Assembly: GCA_016218725.1 (NCBI GenBank)
Contig: JACRDB010000075.1
Coordinates: 34,306 to 98,305, forward strand
Source of the DNA: Deltaproteobacteria bacterium
GTDB taxonomy: Bacteria > Myxococcota_A > Polyangia > Polyangiales > Ga0077539
DNA length: 64,000 bases
Direction: 5' to 3'
Shown here: piece by piece, positions 1 to 9,114 of the stretch
How positions within the stretch are numbered: the stretch's first letter is position 1
Layout of the letters: every line of letters begins with the position of its first letter
Notes under the pieces: model-generated
Told to the model about the DNA's origin: nothing
Seen by the model: the letters and a program-made list of their open reading frames with translations, nothing else
Database searches by the model: none
Program-made: the position numbers and the translations under genes

Positions 1-1
1 C

Positions 2-334
2 CAGGGGCGCGGCGCCGCCCACCAGGTCACCTTCCGCGCCGAGGGCCCGCCCCTGTGCCCCGTGGAGTTCCGCTACGGCGTCGGAGACACCCTTCGCGAG
101 GACTCCCAGAGCCTCGCATGGCAGGGCGAGGCCCTCGCCTCCCGAGGGCACCAGACCGTGCACCTCCAGGCACACTCGCCCCTGCGCTGCGAGCTCCAGC
201 CCTCGCAGCTCCGGTGCTTCATCGACCGCGATGGCCTCCCGTGGAAGACCGGCCAGACCCGGCGCATCACCGACAGCCAGGACAGCTCCCTCCTCGGCGT
301 GCGCTGCGAGGTGAGCGCTGACGCCGCGGAGTGA
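2..334 (+). CDS. C-terminal part of an unrecognised protein (5' end outside window)
   Basis: An open frame runs from the window edge to TGA at 332-334, giving about 110 residues. I do not recognise a family. The visible part has several cysteines (LCPVEF, RCELQ, LRCFID, GVRCEV) and alternating polar/hydrophobic stretches that would suit a secreted beta-rich domain, but nothing diagnostic. It ends 8 nt before the convergent miaE stop. Confidence is limited because the start is missing and overlapping frames are also open in this GC-rich DNA. Confidence 0.45.
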   Translation, partial: QGRGAAHQVTFRAEGPPLCPVEFRYGVGDTLREDSQSLAWQGEALASRGHQTVHLQAHSPLRCELQPSQLRCFIDRDGLPWKTGQTRRITDSQDSSLLGVRCEVSADAAE

Positions 335-342
335 CGCCCCTC

Positions 343-915
343 TCAATGAATCCGAGGTAGCACCGGGAGCCCCGCGAGCACCTCGGCCTCGAGGGCGCAC
401 AGCTCCCCGAGCCGCTCCCTCGCGCGCCCCGCGCCCGCGGCGTCCTCGGCCAGCGCCGCGAAGACCCGGTGGTGCCTCGCCTCGCTGGCGTAGAGCGCCC
501 CGTACCAGCGCCGGAGCGCCTCGTCCGGCACCGCCTGCGACAACAGCAGCAGCCGCTCGCAGGACCGCGCCTCGATCACGCTCCCGAGGAGCAGCCGGTC
601 CAGGAGGTGCTCGCTCGGCGCGGTCCTCGCCACGCGGCGAAGCTCCCTGGCGTAGCTGTCCTCCCCCGGCGGCCCTGGCACCAGTCCTCGGGAGGCCAGC
701 ACCTCGCTCGCCTGCTGCACGTGCGTGAGCTCCTCCCGCGCGAGCTCCGTCAGCGCCTGCACCCTCCGAGGGTCCGACGGGTACCGCGCCGCCAGCGCCA
801 ACGCGCTGCTCGCCGCCTTGAGCTCACAGTGAAAGTGGTCCAGCAGCACCGCGTCCAGGTCCCCGAGGGCGACCTGCACCCACCGAGGGTCCGTGGCCGA
901 GAGCAAGCCCAACAT
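343..915 (-). CDS. miaE: tRNA-(ms2io6A)-hydroxylase MiaE
   Basis: This 190-aa protein matches the MiaE family, non-haem diiron monooxygenases that hydroxylate the isopentenyl group of ms2i6A37 in tRNA. The six expected iron ligands are visible in the ferritin-like pattern: E31 (HCELKAA), E62 and H65 (REELTH), E115 (VIEARS), E145 and H148 (SEARHH). Length is normal for the family. The ATG at 913-915 lies 10 nt downstream of the mutY stop on the same strand, so the two genes probably share a transcript. Cytoplasmic tRNA modification is the expected role. Confidence 0.9.
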   Translation of the reverse strand: MLGLLSATDPRWVQVALGDLDAVLLDHFHCELKAASSALALAARYPSDPRRVQALTELAREELTHVQQASEVLASRGLVPGPPGEDSYARELRRVARTAPSEHLLDRLLLGSVIEARSCERLLLLSQAVPDEALRRWYGALYASEARHHRVFAALAEDAAGAGRARERLGELCALEAEVLAGLPVLPRIH

Positions 916-925
916 CCCCGGTGAC

Positions 926-1969
926 CTACAACACCCCCAGCGCCGCCTCCAGCACCTTGAGCGTCACCTTCGGCACCGCGCGCCCCCCGAGGGCGCCCCG
1001 CGCCACCAGCTCCCCCCGCGAGGGCTCGCGCAACAGCTCCCCTACGAACACCTTCACCCTCATGGACGCGTGGGTCAGCACATGGGTGACCGCTCCCGCT
1101 TCTCGCACGGCGCGCACGATCCCCGACATCCCCAGAGAGGACACCACCTGTCGGGCGGTGTGGTCTCTCTCCACCATTGGGGGGAGGAGCATGGCCGTCC
1201 AGCGCCCAAGGTCGCTCGGGACCAGCCAGACCTTGTCGTCCAGGGTGGCCACCAGGGCGCTCCAGCGCTCGGGTCTTGGGGCGGCCCTGGCGCGCTTCTC
1301 CGGGTAGCGCTCGGGCTCCCCCGCGGCGAGGGCTCCGCAGTGGGCCTTGACGGGGCAGAGGAGACACTTCGGGGCGCTGGGGGCGCACACCAGGGCGCCG
1401 AGCTCCATCAGCGCCTGGTTGACCTCGCCGGGCGCCGGGTGCTCGGCGTAACGTGCGGCCAGGGCGCGCAGGAGGCTCTTTCCTGGGGACGCCCGAGGGT
1501 CCCCCCGGAGCGTGTGGAGGCGCGTGAGCACGCGCTCCACGTTGCCGTCCACCACGGGCACCGGGAGCCCGTAGGCGATGCTGCCGATGGCGCCGGCGGT
1601 GTAGTCCCCGACGCCCGGCAGGGCCCGGAGGAGCGCGAAGGTGTCCGGCACCCTGGCCGCGTGGCGCTCGACCACGGCGCGGGCCCCCTGGTGCAGGAGC
1701 CTCGCCCGGCGGTAGTACCCAAGACCGCTCCACACCGCGAGGACCTCGGCCTCCGGCGCCCGAGCCAGGGCCTCCACCGTGGGGAAGCGCTCCAGGAAGC
1801 GCCGGTGGTAGGGCACCACGGTGTCCACCCGGGTCTGTTGGAGCATCACCTCGCTCACCCACACCCCGTAGGGGTCCCGCGAGCGTCGCCAGGGCAGATC
1901 CCGGCGGTGCTCCCGGTACCACCCCAGGAGCGCCTCGCGGACGGCTGGGATCTCAGCCCGGGGTGCCAT
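926..1969 (-). CDS. mutY: A/G-specific adenine DNA glycosylase MutY
   Basis: This 347-aa glycosylase removes adenine mispaired with 8-oxoguanine. Visible features: the catalytic glutamate in VSEVMLQQT (E40), the helix-hairpin-helix LPGVGDYTAGAI, the catalytic aspartate in VVDGNVERVL, and the 4Fe-4S ligands CAPSAPKCLLCPVKAHC (C-x6-C-x2-C-x5-C). A NUDIX-like C-terminal half follows. The frame is open 74 codons further upstream, but the ATG at 1967-1969 gives the standard MutY N-terminus (MAPRAEIPAVREALLGW), so that start is chosen. miaE follows after 10 nt. The upstream neighbour is divergent. Confidence 0.95.
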   Translation of the reverse strand: MAPRAEIPAVREALLGWYREHRRDLPWRRSRDPYGVWVSEVMLQQTRVDTVVPYHRRFLERFPTVEALARAPEAEVLAVWSGLGYYRRARLLHQGARAVVERHAARVPDTFALLRALPGVGDYTAGAIGSIAYGLPVPVVDGNVERVLTRLHTLRGDPRASPGKSLLRALAARYAEHPAPGEVNQALMELGALVCAPSAPKCLLCPVKAHCGALAAGEPERYPEKRARAAPRPERWSALVATLDDKVWLVPSDLGRWTAMLLPPMVERDHTARQVVSSLGMSGIVRAVREAGAVTHVLTHASMRVKVFVGELLREPSRGELVARGALGGRAVPKVTLKVLEAALGVL

Positions 1970-2078
1970 CCCGGGAGCATACCAGAGGGGCCCATTGCGC
2001 TTTCCGGGGGCGAAGCGCCGCGGGGCTGCGTATAACCACGGAACAGGGTGGCGCACGCGCGTCCCCCGGGAGCAAGCG

Positions 2079-2603
2079 ATGAGGTCCCTGGTCCATGGCG
2101 CCCTGCTCGGTCTGTCCCTCGCCGCGACGAGCTGCACGATCCATGTCGAGCAGCCGCAGATCACCCCCCAGACCCTGGACTTCCGCGCCATTGATGGTCA
2201 GGGCCTCCACGCCCATGTGACCTTCCAGGCGTACAACAGCAACACCTTCGAGCTCCGGCTCCGGGAGCTGGAGGCCGAGCTCTTCCTGGAAGGTAACTCC
2301 GTCGGGTCCACGGCGCAGAACATGGGGGCGTTCACCCTGTCCCCCGGCCACTGGACCCCCGTGGAGGCCGACGTGGTCATCCCCTGGAGCGGCGCCCCGG
2401 GGTACCTCATGACCGCCATGGGCCAGCCCCAGGTGCGCTACGTCATGCGAGGCCAGGTCACCGTGGACCACTACCTCAGCGTGCGCACCAGCTTCGAACA
2501 GGAAGGCACGGCCCCGCGAGAGTTCTTCCTCCGCCCCGCTGTAGGCGCCGTCAACCAGCTCCTGAACTCCGTGGTGCCGGGCCTCGGCGTGCAGGTGCAG
2601 TAA
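2079..2603 (+). CDS. LEA2/WHy-like lipoprotein
   Basis: This 174-aa protein has a short lipoprotein signal: a basic n-region (MR), a hydrophobic stretch (LLGLSLAAT) and a lipobox-like end (ATSC). The mature part (VEQPQITPQTLDFRAI, HVTFQAYNSNTFEL, LRELEAELFLEG) resembles the water-stress/LEA2 beta-sandwich in which a polar strand alternates with a VxNPN-like segment; here the segment is AYNSNTF. The ATG at 2079 is preceded by a GGGAG sequence at suitable spacing. The next gene starts 21 nt after the stop on the same strand. A periplasmic or envelope stress role is only inferred. Confidence 0.8.
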   Translation: MRSLVHGALLGLSLAATSCTIHVEQPQITPQTLDFRAIDGQGLHAHVTFQAYNSNTFELRLRELEAELFLEGNSVGSTAQNMGAFTLSPGHWTPVEADVVIPWSGAPGYLMTAMGQPQVRYVMRGQVTVDHYLSVRTSFEQEGTAPREFFLRPAVGAVNQLLNSVVPGLGVQVQ

Positions 2604-2624
2604 CCACCCACCTCCCGTCGGCGC

Positions 2625-4937
2625 GTGGTCACCCTGGACCTCTCCCTCCGGGACCTCGACGACGACGCCCTCGCGGACGCCCTCGCGCGCGCCCCCGTCG
2701 GCGCAGAGCGCGTCTCCGTCGCGCGAAACACGCTCGGCCCTCGCGCCTGGGAGGCCCTCCAGCACCTCCTCCCGCACACCCGCGCCCTGCACCTGGGACG
2801 CACCGGCCTCACCGAGGGACTCTCCGCCCGCGTCGCCCACTGCCTGCGCGCGCTCCCCGAGCTCCGAGCCCTCTCCCTCGCGGGCAACACCCTCCCGCCG
2901 GAGGCCCACCACGCCCTGAGCGCCGCGTCGGGCTCGCTCCGGGTGCTCGACCTCACCGCCACGGGCCTCACCGAAGCCGCCCTCGCGCGTTGGTGCGACG
3001 CCCTCGCTGGGAGCCCCCTGGAGGCCCTCGCGCTGGGCGGCGTCGAGGTCGGTCCCTGGGCCACGGAGGCCCTCTCCAGGCTCCCGGGCCTGCGCGCCCT
3101 GGACCTCTCCTGCGCGAGCCTGGACGACCCCGGAGCGCGCGCCCTGGCCGTCGCTCTCCCGCGCGCGACGGCGCTCTCGTGGCTCGCCGTGCGCGCCTCG
3201 GGCCTCGCCGCGGGTGGCGTCCGCGCGCTTCTGGAAGGCTCCCGAGGCCACCCCTCGCTGCGCGTCCTGGACCTTGGAGACCACCCCGCCCGCGCCCACC
3301 TCGGAGGCCAGGAGAACCGTACGGACCCGCTCGCCCAGGTCCTCGCGGCGGTGCTGCCCCACGGTCACCTCCGCGCCCTCGCCCTCCCGGAGGGCGCCCT
3401 GGAGCAGCACCCCGGGGTGGTCCTCGCGGCCCTCACCGAGGGCGCCACGCTCACCTCCCTCCGGGGCTCTCGCCAGTGGCCCGTCGCCTCCGAGAGGGCC
3501 CTCCAGGCCGTGCTGTGTGCCCACGCCTCGCGGGAGCCCAGGGCCCCGAAAAACCCCTTCAACACCCTGGGAGCGCCTCCGCAGGCAGCCCTCTGGACCC
3601 ACCCCGAGCGCTCGCGCCCGGAGCTCGGTCCCCTTGGCTTCACCGCCTCGGACCTGGCCGCCGCCGAGAAGGTCCTTGAAGCCCTGAGCCTCCAGCCCCC
3701 GCAAGTCCAGCAGCGCTTCAATGAAGTTCGCTCCCTCGCCGCACGCATGCTCCGTCCACGCCGAGCAAAGACCCCAGCACGGCGTCCGCTGACAGTGCCC
3801 CATACTCACCTACATTCACCTACCTTCACCCAGGAGCCCGTTACCGCACCTACAGCCGTACAGACACCTACCAGGCCCTACAAGCGCTGTTATGTCTGCA
3901 AAATTCCCTACACGGAACTACATCACCATTATCATCAGCACTGTCCTCCGTGTGCGGCGCTTCACTGGGAGAAGAGGCACCAGACGGCGGACCTCACGGG
4001 TCGGGTGGCGGTGGTGACCGGGGCCCGGGTGAAGGTGGGCTTCGCGGCGGCCCTGGGGCTCCTGCGGGCGGGGTGTGTGGTGCACGGGCTCACGCGCTTC
4101 CCGAGGGACGCGGCGGACCGCTACGCCCGGGAGCCGGATTTTCACTCCTGGCGCGAGCGCCTGGTGCTCCACGGCCTGGACCTGCGGAACCTCCCGGCGG
4201 TGGAGCGCTTCGCGGTAGACCTCGGGGACGCCCTGGTCCACCTGGACGTGGTGATCCACAACGCGGCCCAGACGGTGCAGCGCCCGGAGGGTTTCCACGC
4301 CCGGGAGCTTGCCCGGGAGGCGGCGCCCGACCCCGAGGACCTCCGGGGTCTGGTGCGCACGGAGCGCGCCCTGGCCGTCGCGCCGGTGCCCGACACCGCC
4401 CTCTTCCCTCCGGGCTCCGACGACGGCTTCGGGCAGCCCGTGGACCTGAGGCCACGGACCTCGTGGAACCTCCCGCTGGAGGAGGTCTCTACCCGGGAGC
4501 TGGTGGAGGTGCAGGTGATCAACGTGCTGGCGCCGTATGTGCTCACGGCGCGCTGGAAGCCCGCGCTCCTGCGCAGCCCCTTCCCCGATCGGTACGTGGT
4601 GAACGTCTCCGCGGTGGAGGGGCAGTTCTCGCGGGGTTACCGCAGCGGCAAGCACCCCCACACCAACATGGCCAAGGCGGCGCTCAACATGCTCACCCTC
4701 ACGGCGGCCCCGGCGCTCTCCCGGGAGGGCATCTACCTCACGGCGGTGGACACCGGCTGGGTCAGCGACCAGAACCCCTGGTGGGTCACCGAGCGCACCG
4801 CCCGCGGGAAGTTCCGCCTGCCCCTGGACCTCAAGGACGCCGCCGCCAGGGTCCTGGACCCGGTCTTCCGAGGGGTCTCCCGCGGGGACCGGGCCTTCGG
4901 GGTGTTCCTGAAGGACTATCTCCCCTCCCCCTGGTGA
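2625..4937 (+). CDS. Leucine-rich-repeat domain fused to a Cys-motif short-chain dehydrogenase
   Basis: One open frame of 770 codons starts with GTG at 2625. Residues 1 to about 250 form ribonuclease-inhibitor-type leucine-rich repeats (LRALSLAGNTL, LRVLDLTATGL, LRALDLSCASL). A low-complexity linker follows (about 385-425), then a Cys/His cluster (CYVCKIPYTELHHHYH, CPPC) that could bind metal, then a Rossmann SDR domain (GRVAVVTGARVKVGF, VIHNAAQTV, NVSAVEG). The usual catalytic YxxxK is read as THR-x-x-x-K (HTNMAKAAL), which I recall as typical of this Cys-motif SDR subfamily. An in-frame GTG at 3795 could instead start a separate SDR protein of about 380 residues. No stop separates the two halves. 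The cofactor is likely NAD(P); the substrate is unknown. Confidence 0.78.
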   Translation: MVTLDLSLRDLDDDALADALARAPVGAERVSVARNTLGPRAWEALQHLLPHTRALHLGRTGLTEGLSARVAHCLRALPELRALSLAGNTLPPEAHHALSAASGSLRVLDLTATGLTEAALARWCDALAGSPLEALALGGVEVGPWATEALSRLPGLRALDLSCASLDDPGARALAVALPRATALSWLAVRASGLAAGGVRALLEGSRGHPSLRVLDLGDHPARAHLGGQENRTDPLAQVLAAVLPHGHLRALALPEGALEQHPGVVLAALTEGATLTSLRGSRQWPVASERALQAVLCAHASREPRAPKNPFNTLGAPPQAALWTHPERSRPELGPLGFTASDLAAAEKVLEALSLQPPQVQQRFNEVRSLAARMLRPRRAKTPARRPLTVPHTHLHSPTFTQEPVTAPTAVQTPTRPYKRCYVCKIPYTELHHHYHQHCPPCAALHWEKRHQTADLTGRVAVVTGARVKVGFAAALGLLRAGCVVHGLTRFPRDAADRYAREPDFHSWRERLVLHGLDLRNLPAVERFAVDLGDALVHLDVVIHNAAQTVQRPEGFHARELAREAAPDPEDLRGLVRTERALAVAPVPDTALFPPGSDDGFGQPVDLRPRTSWNLPLEEVSTRELVEVQVINVLAPYVLTARWKPALLRSPFPDRYVVNVSAVEGQFSRGYRSGKHPHTNMAKAALNMLTLTAAPALSREGIYLTAVDTGWVSDQNPWWVTERTARGKFRLPLDLKDAAARVLDPVFRGVSRGDRAFGVFLKDYLPSPW
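3807..3880 (+). repeat. Cluster of CACCTAC words in the LRR-SDR linker
   Basis: Within about 75 bp the word CACCTAC occurs four times (3807, 3817, 3847, 3865), followed by CCCTACA. The segment is visibly poorer in GC than the flanks. It resembles the intergenic stretch at 19370-19483: both carry CTACAT-N-CACCTAC followed by CACCCAGG, and both carry TTACCGCACC. It encodes the low-complexity linker between the LRR and SDR halves, so it may be former intergenic DNA that became read through. Confidence 0.5.
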
Positions 4938-4999
4938 CACCGCTCGGAGGGTGATGTAAGGCTTCGCCCCTCGCTCGATCACCTCTGGAAGCTCTAACG

Positions 5000-7066
5000 A
5001 TGGTCGAAACTCTCTCGTACTCGTCCGTGGGGATGGGCGCCGGCGCCCTGGCGGTGGCCCTCTTCTTCTACCTCAAGGTCAAGGCCGCCCCCGAGGGCAA
5101 CGAGGACATGGCCCGCATCGCCCGGTACATCCGCGAGGGGGCCATGGCCTTCCTCATGCGGGAGTACAAGGTCCTGGCGATCTACGCCGCGGTGGTCTTC
5201 GCGGCGCTCACCCTGCGCCTCGGGCCCCTGGCCGGCGGGGCCTTCCTCACCGGGGCCTTTCTGTCCCTCCTGGCGGGCTTCATCGGGATGAAGGGCGCCA
5301 CCTTCGCCAACGTGCGCACCGCCGAGGCCGCCCGCTCCCAGGGCAAGGCCCAGGCACTGCTCATGGCCCTGGACGGCGGGAGCGTCATGGGGCTCTGCGT
5401 GGCGGGCCTCGGGCTCGTGGGATTGGGGGGCGTCTACGGGCTCTTCCGTACCCATGACCACTTCGGCACCGTGCTCCACGCCTTCGCCGTGGGGGCCAGC
5501 TCCATCGCCCTCTTCGCCCGCATCGGCGGCGGGATCTACACCAAGGCCGCGGACGTCGGCGCGGACATCGTCGGCAAGGTCGAGGCCAACATCCCCGAGG
5601 ATGACCCCAGGAACCCCGGCGTCATCGCCGACAACGTGGGCGACAACGTCGGTGACATCGCCGGCATGGGCGCGGACATCTACGAGAGCTACGTCGCCGC
5701 GATGGTGAGCGCCATGGCCCTCGGGCTCACCTCCTCGCAGGACTCGCTCCAGGCCCTGGCCCCGTCGGTCTCGGACCTGCCGCGGCTCCGGACCCTGTCC
5801 ATCGCGCTGCCGATCCTCCTGTCTACCGTGGGCCTCGGGGTGAGCGTCCTCGGGATCTTCATCACCCGGCAGCTCAAGAACCGGGCCCCGGCCCAGGTGC
5901 TCCGCGCCGCGCTGATCCTCCCGCCGGTGCTCGTCACCGCCGCCGCGGCGTTCCTCCTCCCGCGCCTTGGTTACGGCTCGGGCACGGTGATCACCCTCGC
6001 GGCGGGCGCCATCGGCGGCGGCGTGGTGGGCCTGGTCACGGACTACTACACCTCCATGGGCCCCATCCGGCGGGTCGCCCAGGCATCGCTCACGGGCCCC
6101 GGCACCAACGTCATCGCCGGCCTCGCCGTGGGCCTGGAGAGCGTCGCCGTCCCGCTGGCCACCATCTGCGTGGTGGCGTGGGTGTCCAACGCCCAGCTCG
6201 GGCTCTACGGCATCGCCCTGTCCGCCGTGGGCATGCTCGCGGGGACGGCCATCGTGATGACCGTGGACGCCTACGGCCCCATCGCCGACAACGGCGGCGG
6301 CATCTCGGAGATGAGCGGCCTCGGCAAGGAGGTGCGGGACATCACCGACGAGCTCGACGCCGTCGGGAACACCACCGCCGCCGTGGGCAAGGGCTTCGCC
6401 ATCGGCTCCGCGGTGCTCACGGTGATCGCCCTCTTCGCGGCCTTCAACGTGGAGGTCAACAACACCCGCGTGTCCGCCAACCTGGACGCCCTGGAGCTCC
6501 GGCTCACGGACGCCAACGTGCTGGTCGGGATCCTCTTCGGGGCCATCCTCCCGTGCCTGGTCGGCGCCTCCACCATGACCGCCGTGGGCCGCGCCGCCGG
6601 CGCCATCGTCGAGGAAATCCGCCGGCAGTTCCGTGAGATCCCCGGCCTCCTGGAGGGCAAGCCCGGGGTCGAGCCCCAGCCCAGGGTCATCGTGGACATC
6701 GCCACCGCCGCCGCCATCCGGGAGATGCTCCTGCCGGGCTCCATCGCCATCCTCGCGCCGGTGGTGGTAGGTTTTGCCTTTGGACCGGCCATGTTGGCCG
6801 GAACCCTTGCGGGTGCTCTGGCGGTAGGGGCGACCCTGTCGCTCTTGATGGCCAACGGGGGCGGGGCCTGGGACAACGCCAAGAAGTTCATTGAAAAGGG
6901 CGGGCTCCCCGGGCACAAGAAGGGCTCTGACGCCCACAAGGCCGCGGTGGTGGGGGACACCGTGGGGGACCCCTTCAAGGACACGTCGGGCCCTGGAATC
7001 TCCATTCTTATCACGGTGATGGGGGTGGTTTCGCTCCTGATCGCCCCGCTGGTGGCGCTCCGGTAG
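5000..7066 (+). CDS. hppA: Membrane-bound ion-translocating pyrophosphatase
   Basis: This 688-aa polytopic membrane protein couples PPi hydrolysis to cation pumping across the cytoplasmic membrane. The PPi/Mg-binding signature is intact: [11 protein letters not shown], then [19 protein letters not shown], and a C-terminal DNAKKFIE and [13 protein letters not shown]. At the position that separates the subfamilies it reads [10 protein letters not shown] (alanine, not lysine), which in known enzymes marks K+-dependent PPases. Whether it pumps H+ or Na+ cannot be settled from what I can see. The ATG lies 62 nt after the preceding stop. The metallophosphoesterase follows after 68 nt. Confidence 0.97.
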   Translation: MVETLSYSSVGMGAGALAVALFFYLKVKAAPEGNEDMARIARYIREGAMAFLMREYKVLAIYAAVVFAALTLRLGPLAGGAFLTGAFLSLLAGFIGMKGATFANVRTAEAARSQGKAQALLMALDGGSVMGLCVAGLGLVGLGGVYGLFRTHDHFGTVLHAFAVGASSIALFARIGGGIYTKAADVGADIVGKVEANIPEDDPRNPGVIADNVGDNVGDIAGMGADIYESYVAAMVSAMALGLTSSQDSLQALAPSVSDLPRLRTLSIALPILLSTVGLGVSVLGIFITRQLKNRAPAQVLRAALILPPVLVTAAAAFLLPRLGYGSGTVITLAAGAIGGGVVGLVTDYYTSMGPIRRVAQASLTGPGTNVIAGLAVGLESVAVPLATICVVAWVSNAQLGLYGIALSAVGMLAGTAIVMTVDAYGPIADNGGGISEMSGLGKEVRDITDELDAVGNTTAAVGKGFAIGSAVLTVIALFAAFNVEVNNTRVSANLDALELRLTDANVLVGILFGAILPCLVGASTMTAVGRAAGAIVEEIRRQFREIPGLLEGKPGVEPQPRVIVDIATAAAIREMLLPGSIAILAPVVVGFAFGPAMLAGTLAGALAVGATLSLLMANGGGAWDNAKKFIEKGGLPGHKKGSDAHKAAVVGDTVGDPFKDTSGPGISILITVMGVVSLLIAPLVALR

Positions 7067-7134
7067 TCGGCCACCGGGTGCCGGATTCCCAGTGGGCACT
7101 TCGCACGGGGTGCACTAGGGTTCCGGTAGACGGG

Positions 7135-8040
7135 ATGCTGGTCGCGGTCATTGGTGACATCCACGGGCGGTTCTTCCGGGTCGAGTCCTGGCTCGAGGCG
7201 CTGGAGGAGGCCCGCCGGGAGCCCGTGGGACTGGTTCTGGCCGTCGGGGACGTGGAGACCTTCGCCCAGGCGGACGACCACCGCCGCAAGGCCACCAAGC
7301 GCACGATGCCCGCGGAGTTCTCGGATTACGCCTCGGGGCGGAGGCATTTCCGCTGGCCTCTGCACTTCGTGGGCGGCAACAACGAGGCCTTCGAGGCCCT
7401 GGAGGAGCACCCCGAGGGGGGGGAGCTGGCCCCCAACGTGCAGTACCTTGGCCGCGCCGGGGCAAAGACCCTGGAGGGCATGAGGGTGGCGTGGCTCTCG
7501 GGGATCTACGCCCCCACCCGGTACGCCCTACCCAGGCTCCCGCCCCGGAGCCAGGAGACCCGTCGCCAGGCGGGGTACTTCCGCAAGGAGGACGTGGACC
7601 GGGTGCGCGCGGAGCCTCCGGGGCCCACGGAGCTCCTGCTCCTGCACGAGTGGCCCCGAGGGATCGCCGGGCGCGAGTGCTCCGTGGCCCGGGCGGAGAT
7701 CCGCGGGATCCGGCAAGCGTACTGGCCCAATGTAGGCAACCCCCACGGGCTGCCGGTGATCAACGCCCTCAGGCCCTCGTGGGTGTTGTGTGGGCACTTG
7801 CATGTACCGTTCGCCACCACGCTCTGGTGGACGGACGCTCCGCCCACGAGGGTGGTGTGCCTGGATCAGGCCACGCGCCCGGAGGCGGGGCTCTTCTGGC
7901 TGGACGTGCGCGAGGCGAAGGTCCAGAGCGCGGGCTGGGGCCTGGACCCGGAGCCCACCTGGCGCGAGGGAGAGCCCTGGGACGAGCGCCAGACGGCCCC
8001 GAGGATGGCCCCCGTGGTCACAACCGAGGCGGCGTCGTAG
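7135..8040 (+). CDS. DBR1-like calcineurin-type metallophosphoesterase
   Basis: This 301-aa protein has phosphoesterase motifs in order: GDIHG (D8, H10), VGDVE, GGNNE, LLLHEWPRGI and CGHLHVPF. The spacing and wording (GGELAPNVQYLG, LSGIYAPT, HEWPRGIAG, GHLHVPFATT) recall eukaryotic RNA lariat-debranching enzyme, which has GGW.APNI.YLG, LSGI and SHDWPR.I at the same places. Two differences are notable. The first motif keeps the canonical Asp where Dbr1 has Cys, and the catalytic His of GNHE is Asn here. The ATG at 7135 is chosen because GDIHG then begins at residue 7. The 3' end contains one copy of a 27-bp direct repeat. Confidence 0.85.
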   Translation: MLVAVIGDIHGRFFRVESWLEALEEARREPVGLVLAVGDVETFAQADDHRRKATKRTMPAEFSDYASGRRHFRWPLHFVGGNNEAFEALEEHPEGGELAPNVQYLGRAGAKTLEGMRVAWLSGIYAPTRYALPRLPPRSQETRRQAGYFRKEDVDRVRAEPPGPTELLLLHEWPRGIAGRECSVARAEIRGIRQAYWPNVGNPHGLPVINALRPSWVLCGHLHVPFATTLWWTDAPPTRVVCLDQATRPEAGLFWLDVREAKVQSAGWGLDPEPTWREGEPWDERQTAPRMAPVVTTEAAS

Positions 8041-8043
8041 CGC
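8017..8043 (+). repeat. Left 27-bp direct repeat of a possible island
   Basis: The sequence GTCACAACCGAGGCGGCGTC (8017-8036) continuing to GTAGCG matches 11698-11724 at 25 of 27 positions. It spans the last codons and stop of the metallophosphoesterase gene. Between the copies lie 3.65 kb of accessory genes, some of lower GC. It could be an integration or recombination junction. Confidence 0.5.
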
Positions 8044-8106
8044 CGTCGCCACGGCGCGCTCGGCGCGCGTCCGCCCCGAAACTACGGCGGTCTTGGTGCG
8101 GCGCCC

Positions 8107-9114
8107 TCAAGCCGCGGCGGTGGCGGCGAGGAGCTGGTCCATGGAGGTAACGGAGGCGACGACGCGGAGCCACGCGTCCAGGCGGGCGAGGTCGCGACAC
8201 GCGAGCACCGCCGCGGCCTGCGCCTCGGTGGCGGCGAGACCCCGGGCTGCGAGAACCGCGAGCAGGGCCTCGGCCTTGCCTTTGGCCTCGCCCTCAAGCT
8301 TGCCTTCGGCCTTGCCCTCGGCGCGAATCTCCTGGAGGAAGGGACTGTGCATGATGACCTCTCTTGGCAATGCTGCCACGATGGACTGTCGCAGTCCACG
8401 GCGGCGGTGATCCGCGTCGGCCACGACGACCATGGCCGCGGTGAGATCGGAGAACGCCCGCAGCTCGAGCGTCCCGCGTAGCTCGTGGACGACCTCGGGC
8501 AGCTTCTCCGGGGTGGCGTCCGCGGCGAGGGGAGCGAAGACGAGCCACAGGGGACCGCGGGCCCGCAGCTCCGCGAGGGTGCGCTGGTAGACGGCCTCGA
8601 CGCGGAAGGTCACCCCCGCGAAGGGTCGGTCCTCGGGCGAGGTGCGGTAAGCGTGCTCGCTCTCCCAGGGGGCGCCACGGCCCGTCAGGAGCACCACCGT
8701 GCTCTCCACCGTGGGGACCGTGAGGCGGGCCCTGGGGTCCTCCTTGCGGGCGAGCGGCAGGAGCGCGCGCGCTTCGTTCATCGCGGCCGTAGCGGCGAGG
8801 TTGTGGTACTCCCAGACCCGAAAGGGCAGTTCCCCGGTCCAGGCGAGCATCCACTCGACGTGGAGCCAGCGCCGTTGGTCCGCCACGTCCATCGCCAGCA
8901 GCCGATCCAGCCGACGCTCGCGTAGGGCAACTTGCGTCTCCACCCAGGTGGGCTTTGTGACCACGGTACCAGTGGGCAGGAGCGCCGCCGCGAGCTCTCT
9001 TGGGAAGAGCGCGCTCGCGGCCCGTAGCGCAAGGTCCACCTCCGCCGAGTCATCGTCCACCGCCGTCGTCTTGTCCTCCGTGCGGCTCATCGTGGACTGC
9101 TTGACAGCAGCCAT
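8107..9114 (-). CDS. Rpn/YhgA-like PD-(D/E)XK nuclease-family protein
   Basis: This 335-aa protein belongs to the Rpn/transposase-associated PD-(D/E)XK group, which is linked to recombination and phage defence in other bacteria. The family layout is visible: an N-terminal nuclease-like core (RRLDRLLAMDV, LHVEWMLAWTGELPFRVWEYHN) and a charged repeat (EGKAEGKLEGEAKGKAE, about residues 275-291) before a short helical tail. The usual E-x-Q catalytic pair reads HVEWML, so the active site may be changed. The ATG at 9112-9114 is used; the ATG nine codons in is an alternative. The neighbours suggest an accessory segment. A divergent paralogue lies at 36727-37608. Confidence 0.72.
   Translation of the reverse strand: MAAVKQSTMSRTEDKTTAVDDDSAEVDLALRAASALFPRELAAALLPTGTVVTKPTWVETQVALRERRLDRLLAMDVADQRRWLHVEWMLAWTGELPFRVWEYHNLAATAAMNEARALLPLARKEDPRARLTVPTVESTVVLLTGRGAPWESEHAYRTSPEDRPFAGVTFRVEAVYQRTLAELRARGPLWLVFAPLAADATPEKLPEVVHELRGTLELRAFSDLTAAMVVVADADHRRRGLRQSIVAALPREVIMHSPFLQEIRAEGKAEGKLEGEAKGKAEALLAVLAARGLAATEAQAAAVLACRDLARLDAWLRVVASVTSMDQLLAATAAA

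Noticed and set aside
1953..3809. 618-codon minus-strand open frame
   Set aside because: It is antisense to the lipoprotein and the LRR part of the fusion gene, both with clear family features. Its sequence is low-complexity Gly/Arg/Glu.
4994..7099. 701-codon minus-strand open frame opposite hppA
   Set aside because: It is a mirror of the highly conserved pyrophosphatase gene with no recognisable domain.
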